64,000 nucleotides of DNA from Pseudoduganella lutea. Its GTDB lineage: Bacteria > Pseudomonadota > Gammaproteobacteria > Burkholderiales > Burkholderiaceae_D. Positions 59,276 to 64,000 of this stretch are shown here, piece by piece. Position 1 is the stretch's first letter; each line of letters opens with the position of its first letter. Position numbers and translations under genes: made by a program. The notes below the pieces were generated by a model. It had not been told where the DNA came from. It was given only the letters and a program-made list of their open reading frames with translations, and ran no database searches. The DNA lies in NCBI RefSeq assembly GCF_004209755.1, contig NZ_CP035913.1, positions 4,340,001 through 4,404,000 of the forward strand, given 5' to 3'.

Positions 59276-59851
59276 TTACGCGGCTGCCGAAGCGGCGTTG
59301 GCGGCCGGTGCGGACTTGACGGCGGACGTGAACTGGTTCACGGCGGCGTTGACATTCGCTTCGTAGGTCTCGGCGGCTTGCTTGGCGGTGCGGGTGATCT
59401 GCTCGTAGCCAGCGTTGGCGCTGCCCAGTGCGGACTTGAACAGGGCCACGGCGTTTTCGGTGCCGGCCGGGGCGTTCTTGCTCACTTCGTCAACCAGCGA
59501 GATGACCTTGCGGTTGGTTTCCAGGATCTGTGCTTCAGCGGCCTTCGAGAACTCCGCAGCGGTGCTCGATGCGATCGATGCCAGGTTACGGCTGTAGGCG
59601 ATGGCTTTCTCGGCATTCGGCTGGGCACGCGAAGCGCTCAGCGAGAAGAATTCTTGCGGATCCTTGGCGGCCAGCAGCTGCTTCGCGGTGGCGGAGGTAT
59701 CTTCCAGCGAAGCTTTGGCAGCGGTCAAGTTCAGGTCGACGAGCTTTTCAACGCCTTCGAACGCCTTGTTCGTCAGGGTGGAGAAAATCGCGAATTGGCT
59801 TTCGAAGCTCGCCTTGGTCGCATTGGAAAATTGCTCAGGAATCGAAAACAT
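59276..59851 (-). CDS. phaP: Phasin family protein (PHA granule-associated)
   Basis: A 191-residue, Ala-rich, helical protein beginning MFSIPEQFSNATKASFESQF with FEGVEKLVDLNLTAAKASLEDTSATAKQLLAAKDPQEFFSL, the phasin_2 signature. No signal peptide. It coats polyhydroxyalkanoate granules. Start at 59851 has CTGGAGAG upstream; an earlier ATG (59917) lies in the operator region. No PHA synthase is in the window. The promoter carries repeated palindromic boxes described separately. Confidence 0.92.
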   Translation of the reverse strand: MFSIPEQFSNATKASFESQFAIFSTLTNKAFEGVEKLVDLNLTAAKASLEDTSATAKQLLAAKDPQEFFSLSASRAQPNAEKAIAYSRNLASIASSTAAEFSKAAEAQILETNRKVISLVDEVSKNAPAGTENAVALFKSALGSANAGYEQITRTAKQAAETYEANVNAAVNQFTSAVKSAPAANAASAAA

Positions 59852-59909
59852 GTGGCTCTCCAGAAATGGAATATCGTTGATGAAAGCTTGCTGTGGTCTA
59901 TGACAGCTA

Positions 59910-59924
59910 TTGTGCAACGCAACA
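59910..59924. promoter_or_regulatory. Phasin operator, box 1 (imperfect)
   Basis: TTGTGC-aac-GCAACA, overlapping the predicted transcription start; an imperfect version of the boxes at 59966 and 60084. Confidence 0.55.
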
Positions 59925-59930
59925 TGCTCA

Positions 59931-59958
59931 ATTTTACGGCTGCGCTAGATTAAGTCAA
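59931..59958 (-). promoter_or_regulatory. Promoter of the phasin gene
   Basis: Minus strand -35 TTGACT (59953-59958), 16-bp spacer, -10 TAAAAT (59931-59936). Confidence 0.55.
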
Positions 59959-59965
59959 GCGAAAT

Positions 59966-59980
59966 TTGTGCGTTGCACAA
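59966..59980. promoter_or_regulatory. Phasin operator, box 2
   Basis: Perfect palindrome TTGTGC-gtt-GCACAA, 7 bp upstream of the phasin -35. Candidate PhaR site. Confidence 0.6.
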
Positions 59981-60083
59981 AAGAACGAATCGATCGCTGA
60001 TAACAACACCCGCCTGGAGCGGGAGCTGGCACTGGCTGGAAGAACGAATCTCCCACGTCGATGACAGCGAAGTCGCGTGAAGT

Positions 60084-60098
60084 TTGTGCGTTGCACAA
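60084..60098. promoter_or_regulatory. Operator box 3, identical to box 2
   Basis: TTGTGC-gtt-GCACAA again, 118 bp from box 2, followed by the same GAATCG(A/G)TCGCT, i.e. a 33-bp direct repeat. It lies 64 bp before the EamA gene, so it could act on both genes. Confidence 0.55.
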
Positions 60099-60161
60099 GA
60101 GCATGAATCGGTCGCTCATGGCAATACAGTCCAGTCAACCCGGCCGTGATAGACTAAAAAG

Positions 60162-61028
60162 ATGACCTCACTTGTCTCACCCGTTCCGCTGTTTTTCGTT
60201 TTCCTGTGGAGCACGGGATTCATCGTGGCCAAATTCGGTTTGCCCTATGCGCCGCCACTCACGTTCCTCCTGCTGCGCTATGCGTGCGCGGTGGCCGTCC
60301 TGGCGCCGCTGGTCTGGTTGCTGAAGGCGCCATGGCCGAAAGGCAAGACCGGGCATATCGCCATCGCCGGCCTGCTGCTGCACGGTGGTTACCTGGCCGG
60401 CGTGTGGTGCGCGATCAAGCTGGGCATGCCTGCCGGGCTGTCGGCACTGATCGTTGGCATGCAACCCATCCTGACCGCCTTTGCCGCGCCGCTGATCGGC
60501 GAGCGTGTCACGCCGCGCCAATGGCTGGGACTGGTTTTCGGGCTGGGCGGCGTGGCGCTGGTTGTCTATGCGAAGATCACGCTGACGGGCCTGTCCTGGC
60601 AAGCCATCGCCCTGTGCCTGGGGGCGCTGCTGTCGATCACGGCGGGCACGTTGTATCAGAAGCGCCATTGTCCCCAATTCGATTTGCGCACCGGCACGGC
60701 GATCCAGTTTTCCGCGTGCTTCGTTGCAACGCTGCCATTTGCCGTCGTGTTCGAAGGACTCACGCCGGCGCTGGCGGCCGTCGAATGGACGCCGCGCTTT
60801 GCCGGTGCGCTGGCATGGTCGGTATTCGGGCTGTCGATAGGTGCCATCTTCCTGCTGTTTGCGCTGATCCGCCGCAGCGACGCAACCCGCGTGACGAGCC
60901 TGCTTTACCTGACACCGCCAACGACCGCACTGATGGCATGGCTGATGTTCGGCGAAGCGTTCAGCGCGCTCGGCGTGGCGGGCATGGCGCTGGCCGTGGC
61001 CGGCGTATTCTTTGTGGTCAAGAAATAG
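60162..61028 (+). CDS. EamA/DMT-family transporter
   Basis: A 288-residue inner-membrane protein with ten hydrophobic helices in two EamA repeats: LWSTGFIVAKFGLPYAPPLTFLLLRYACAVAVLAPLV and GALLSITAGTLYQKRHCPQ...SLLYLTPPTTALMAWLMFGE. Exports or imports small metabolites; substrate unknown. It is followed 8 bp later by the nitroreductase gene, probably in one transcript. Confidence 0.92.
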   Translation: MTSLVSPVPLFFVFLWSTGFIVAKFGLPYAPPLTFLLLRYACAVAVLAPLVWLLKAPWPKGKTGHIAIAGLLLHGGYLAGVWCAIKLGMPAGLSALIVGMQPILTAFAAPLIGERVTPRQWLGLVFGLGGVALVVYAKITLTGLSWQAIALCLGALLSITAGTLYQKRHCPQFDLRTGTAIQFSACFVATLPFAVVFEGLTPALAAVEWTPRFAGALAWSVFGLSIGAIFLLFALIRRSDATRVTSLLYLTPPTTALMAWLMFGEAFSALGVAGMALAVAGVFFVVKK

Positions 61029-61036
61029 GAATGCCG

Positions 61037-61747
61037 ATGATTTCCAGTCCCGCACAGCAGGCGGTCGATGCCGCCATCACGTCGCGCCGGTCGATCCGCG
61101 CTTTTCTTCCCACGCCGGTGGCGCGCGAAGACATTGCCGCGATCCTCGAGGTGGCCAGCCGGGCACCGTCCGGCACCAATACGCAGCCGTGGAAAGCCTA
61201 TGTGCTGACCGGCAGCGCGCGCGATGCGCTGTGCGCCAGCATCACGGCCGCTTACCGCGACCCGGATCTGAATCGCCGCCACCAGGAAGAATATGCGTAT
61301 TACCCGCGTGAATGGAAATCACCCTATATCGACCGCCGTCGTAAAGTGGGGTGGGACCTGTATTCGCTGCTGGGACTCACGCGCGACAACAAGGAGGGCA
61401 TGGCGGCCCAGCATGCCCGCAACTTCAATTTCTTCGACGCCCCGGTCGGCATGATCTTCACGATCGATCGCATCATGGAGCAGGGCTCGTGGCTCGACTA
61501 TGGCATGTTCCTGCAGAACGTGATGATCGCCGCGCGGGCACGCGGCCTCGATACGTGTCCACAGGCAGCCTTCACACAATTCCATTCGATCATTGCGCAA
61601 CAGCTGGCATTGCCCGACAATGAAATGGTGGTATGCGGGATGGCCCTGGGGGTTGCCGATCCGTCACGGATCGAGAACTCGCTGGTCACGGAACGCGAGC
61701 CCGTGGCCGGTTTTGCCACCTTCATCGGCGAGTTTGCTGACCGTTAA
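61037..61747 (+). CDS. Nitroreductase-family flavoprotein
   Basis: A 236-residue NAD(P)H oxidoreductase: TSRRSIRAFLPTPVAREDIAAILEVASRAPSGTNTQPWKAYVLTG is the FMN-binding signature, and MVVCGMALGVADPSRIENSLVTEREPV the C-terminal segment. It belongs to the longer group with the HARNFNFFDAPVGMIFTIDR dimer region. Start at ATG 61037 has AGGA 6 nt upstream; the in-frame ATG at 61031 is also possible. Confidence 0.9.
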   Translation: MISSPAQQAVDAAITSRRSIRAFLPTPVAREDIAAILEVASRAPSGTNTQPWKAYVLTGSARDALCASITAAYRDPDLNRRHQEEYAYYPREWKSPYIDRRRKVGWDLYSLLGLTRDNKEGMAAQHARNFNFFDAPVGMIFTIDRIMEQGSWLDYGMFLQNVMIAARARGLDTCPQAAFTQFHSIIAQQLALPDNEMVVCGMALGVADPSRIENSLVTEREPVAGFATFIGEFADR

Positions 61748-61904
61748 TATTCCGTTGCAGCGCTGCGTCAGGATTGTTGATTGCGCTATCGATTCGGCGG
61801 AATTTTGTGCTCGACAATGTGAAATTCGATTGTGCGCGATCAGTGTTTTGCTACACTGCAACGTATCGTACAAATGACGTACAGTTGCTGACCGGAGTTA
61901 TCCT

Positions 61905-63077
61905 ATGTACAAAGTTATCGTAGCCGCCTTGATTTCCGCCTTGTGCATCTCGGTGCCGGTGACTGCCGTGCAGGCAGCGAATGGTGCCAAGAAAGTGGCG
62001 GTAAGCAAGGCTTCCGCCAAGAAGAAGGTGGTCAAGAGAGCCGGTGTGCGCCGCAAGGCGGTCGCCGAGCCACGCGGCAAGGTCGTGCGCCGCGTCGTTA
62101 CCGTGCGGGGCAAGAAAAGGGTGGTGTACCAGCGCGCCCTCGTGGCTGCCGCCGCGGTGCCCGCCGTGGTTGCCGCCCGCCCCACGATGGGCGACCTGGC
62201 CGGCCTGAACCTCACACGCGACCCGCTCGACCTGAAATCGAACGTGGCACTCGTGGTCGACCAGGCCAATGCCGAAGTGCTGTTTGAAAAGAACGCGGGC
62301 GTGGCGCTGCCGATCGCTTCGATCACGAAGATGATGACCGGACTCGTCGTCGTCGAAGCCAACCAGAACATGGATGAAGAGCTGACGGTCACCGAAGACG
62401 ATGTGGACCGCGCCAAGTTCTCCAGCTCGCGCCTGAAGGTGGGCGACAGGCTGACGCGCCGTAACATGCTGCACATCGCCCTGATGAGTTCGGAAAACCG
62501 CGCCGCGTCCGCGCTGGGCCGCAACTACCCGGGCGGCCTGCCCGCGTTCGTGGCCGCGATGAACGCCAAGGCCCGGGCGCTGGGCATGACCGAGACGCGC
62601 TATGCCGACTCGACCGGGCTGTCGAAACAGAACGTGGCCAGCGCGCGCGACCTGGCGAAGCTGGCGATGGCGGCCTATGAACATCCGATGCTGCGCGAGT
62701 TTTCCACGGATGCCAAGGCCGTGATCGAACGCAACGGGCGCCCGGTGCAGTTCGGTACCACCAATGGCCTCGTGGTCCCCACGTCCGGCTGGCAGATCGG
62801 CTTGCAGAAAACCGGCTTCATCAACGAAGCGGGGCGCTGCGTGATGATGCAGGCCGTGATCGAAGGCCGCGCCGTGATCATGGTGCTGCTCGATGCAAAG
62901 GGCACCGCGGCGCGCGTGGCCGATGCGATGCGCATGAAGAAATGGCTCACGGCCTTGCGCCCGGCGCCGTTTGCCGAAACCGTGGGCAGCGGCACCACGA
63001 TCGGCACGGCCATGGGTACCGGCAGTGCGCTCCGTGGCGGCGCCGCCGCAATGACTCACTCCGCGGCCGGCATGTAA
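61905..63077 (+). CDS. pbpG: D-alanyl-D-alanine endopeptidase, PBP7 type
   Basis: A 390-residue periplasmic serine peptidase of family S11. Signal peptide (1-24), then a Lys/Arg/Val-rich linker of about 70 residues (KKVAVSKASAKKKVVKRAGV). Catalytic motifs: S139-I-T-K142 (SxxK), S196-E-N198 (SxN) and K302-T-G. It trims peptidoglycan cross-links. Preceded by a weak promoter (TTGTGC 61830-61835, TACACT 61852-61857). Its last 22 bp overlap the convergent IclR gene. Confidence 0.93.
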   Translation: MYKVIVAALISALCISVPVTAVQAANGAKKVAVSKASAKKKVVKRAGVRRKAVAEPRGKVVRRVVTVRGKKRVVYQRALVAAAAVPAVVAARPTMGDLAGLNLTRDPLDLKSNVALVVDQANAEVLFEKNAGVALPIASITKMMTGLVVVEANQNMDEELTVTEDDVDRAKFSSSRLKVGDRLTRRNMLHIALMSSENRAASALGRNYPGGLPAFVAAMNAKARALGMTETRYADSTGLSKQNVASARDLAKLAMAAYEHPMLREFSTDAKAVIERNGRPVQFGTTNGLVVPTSGWQIGLQKTGFINEAGRCVMMQAVIEGRAVIMVLLDAKGTAARVADAMRMKKWLTALRPAPFAETVGSGTTIGTAMGTGSALRGGAAAMTHSAAGM

Positions 63078-63838
63078 CCCAGTGTGGCGGAGATCTGGTT
63101 GGCGGTATTGACCAGGTCTTCCAGCCAGTCATCCTGCAGGCGGTCGGCCGGTGCCGAGATCGACAGGCCGGCTACCAGCTTGCCGCTGTCGTCGCGAATG
63201 CCGGCGGCCATGCAGCGCACGCCCAGTTCCAGTTCCTCGTTGTCCCGCGCATAGCCGCGCGAACGCACCAGCGACAGCTCGCGTTCGAGCTTCGACAGGT
63301 CCGTGATCGAATTCTTGTTGTGCCCCGCCAGCCCGGTGCGGGTGGCGTAGGCGCGGATCGCCTTCGGTTCATCCACTGACAGGAACAGCTTGCCCGTCGA
63401 TGTCAGGTGCAGCGGCCCGCGGCCGCCGATCGCACGCACCACCTGCATGCCGGAGCGCTCGGAAAAGGCGCGGTCGATATAAACGATTTCGTCACCCTGG
63501 CGCACCGACAGGTTGATCGTCTGCTGGGTTTTCTTGTGCAGTGCACGCATGAAGTCCAGCGCGGCTTCCCGCACCGAGAGCCGGCTCTTGACGACATTGC
63601 CCAGTTCCAGCAGGCGCATGCCCAGGCGATACGTGCCTGGTTCGATACGGTCGACAAAGCGCGTCAGAACCAGGTCGTTGAGGATCCGGTGCGCCGTCGA
63701 AGGGTGCAGGCCTGAAACCTTCGATAATTCCTTCAGGCTGACGGGGTCCGGGTACTTCGCCAGGGCGTCGAGCAGGCCCACCATGCGTTCGATGACCTGG
63801 ATGGTCGTCTTCTGTTCTGGAACGGATTCGATTTTCAT
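63056..63838 (-). CDS. IclR-family transcriptional regulator
   Basis: A 260-residue regulator: N-terminal winged HTH (IQVIERMVGLLDALAKYPDPVSLKELSKVSGLHPSTAHRILNDLVLTRFVDR) and the IclR effector domain (LSVRQGDEIVYIDRAFSERSGMQVV, GPLHLTSTGKLFLS, GVRCMAAGIRDDSGKLVAGLSISAP). It is divergent from the gene starting at 63968, a possible target. The 3' end overlaps the end of pbpG. Confidence 0.94.
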   Translation of the reverse strand: MKIESVPEQKTTIQVIERMVGLLDALAKYPDPVSLKELSKVSGLHPSTAHRILNDLVLTRFVDRIEPGTYRLGMRLLELGNVVKSRLSVREAALDFMRALHKKTQQTINLSVRQGDEIVYIDRAFSERSGMQVVRAIGGRGPLHLTSTGKLFLSVDEPKAIRAYATRTGLAGHNKNSITDLSKLERELSLVRSRGYARDNEELELGVRCMAAGIRDDSGKLVAGLSISAPADRLQDDWLEDLVNTANQISATLGYMPAAE

Positions 63839-63967
63839 GATGTGGTTGGTGCGGTGCAGTATGTGTCCGGTTATTTATACCATGATGTGAAAATAATGGG
63901 AAATTGCGCGCGTATCCTGACCATGTCGAATCGCTATAATGGCGCACTTACTTTCACATGATCCTCC

Positions 63968-64000
63968 ATGGTCCAGCCCATCAGCGAATTCAAGAGCAAG
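63968..64000 (+). CDS. 5' end of an unidentified gene (first 11 codons)
   Basis: MVQPISEFKSK is read to the window edge. TATAAT at 63935-63940 is a good -10 about 28 bp upstream, without a clear -35. Too short for identification; divergent from the IclR gene. Confidence 0.5.
   Translation, partial: MVQPISEFKSK

Overview
The window is a high-GC chromosomal segment that looks like a betaproteobacterium of the Oxalobacteraceae (Massilia/Duganella/Telluria type). This is an inference from gene content: a PEP-CTERM sorted protein, a polyhydroxyalkanoate phasin, a pyruvate dehydrogenase operon whose E3 carries its own lipoyl domain, the order rpmG-rpmB-radC-(fkpB-ispH), and many GGGGACAGTCCCC-type REP palindromes. 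No plasmid or prophage hallmark genes were seen; the only mobile genes are two insertion sequences.

Layout. 0-2.5 kb: a partial hypothetical gene and holC, then an IS110-family (IS1111-group) element. Its 3' non-coding tail contains a candidate bridge (seek) RNA, and the element sits inside a REP palindrome. 2.5-5.5 kb: folD-prlC on the minus strand. 5.8-12.2 kb: the aceE-aceF-lpdA operon behind a good sigma70 promoter. 12.3-16.7 kb: DUF1272 protein, a secreted hypothetical, and a GH1 beta-glucosidase with an AmpG-like transporter. 16.8-22 kb: a TetR-controlled tripartite efflux operon (EmrA/EmrB/NodT) with a perfect 9-bp-arm operator in the divergent promoter. 22-37 kb: accessory metabolism (two LysR-regulated redox genes, two zinc metallopeptidase-like secreted proteins, BON protein, SDR, metallophosphoesterase lipoprotein, PhzF, LprI-like, SMR exporter, MRJP/yellow-like, acyltransferase 3). 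37-40 kb: Fur-box siderophore receptor and a PEP-CTERM protein.

40.3-41.6 kb: an intact IS1595-family element with its 8-bp target duplication, inserted in the T-tract of the tRNA-Lys terminator, followed by the tRNA-Lys gene and its promoter. 41.7-45 kb: an isolated GspE/PilB ATPase, a spermidine-synthase-like protein and a glycine-zipper protein. 45.5-53.8 kb: barstar-like gene, purN, an RsmB-type methyltransferase, MscS channel, fatty acid desaturase, rpmG/rpmB, radC, fkpB and ispH. 54-58 kb: livHMGF branched-chain amino acid ABC transporter without its binding protein. 58-64 kb: PLP-dependent ammonia-lyase, phasin with repeated palindromic operators, EamA transporter, nitroreductase, PBP7-type peptidase, IclR regulator, and the first 11 codons of a further gene.

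The most unusual signal is the IS1111-type element. Its 3' tail folds into a stem with an internal loop holding two short segments on either side of a small hairpin. One can form 10 consecutive pairs with the right half of the insertion site, and the other matches its left half. Removing the element restores a near-perfect REP pair. The wider REP/REPIN population, which also supplies terminators for several genes, and the operator arrays of the efflux and phasin genes are the other non-coding structures worth attention.
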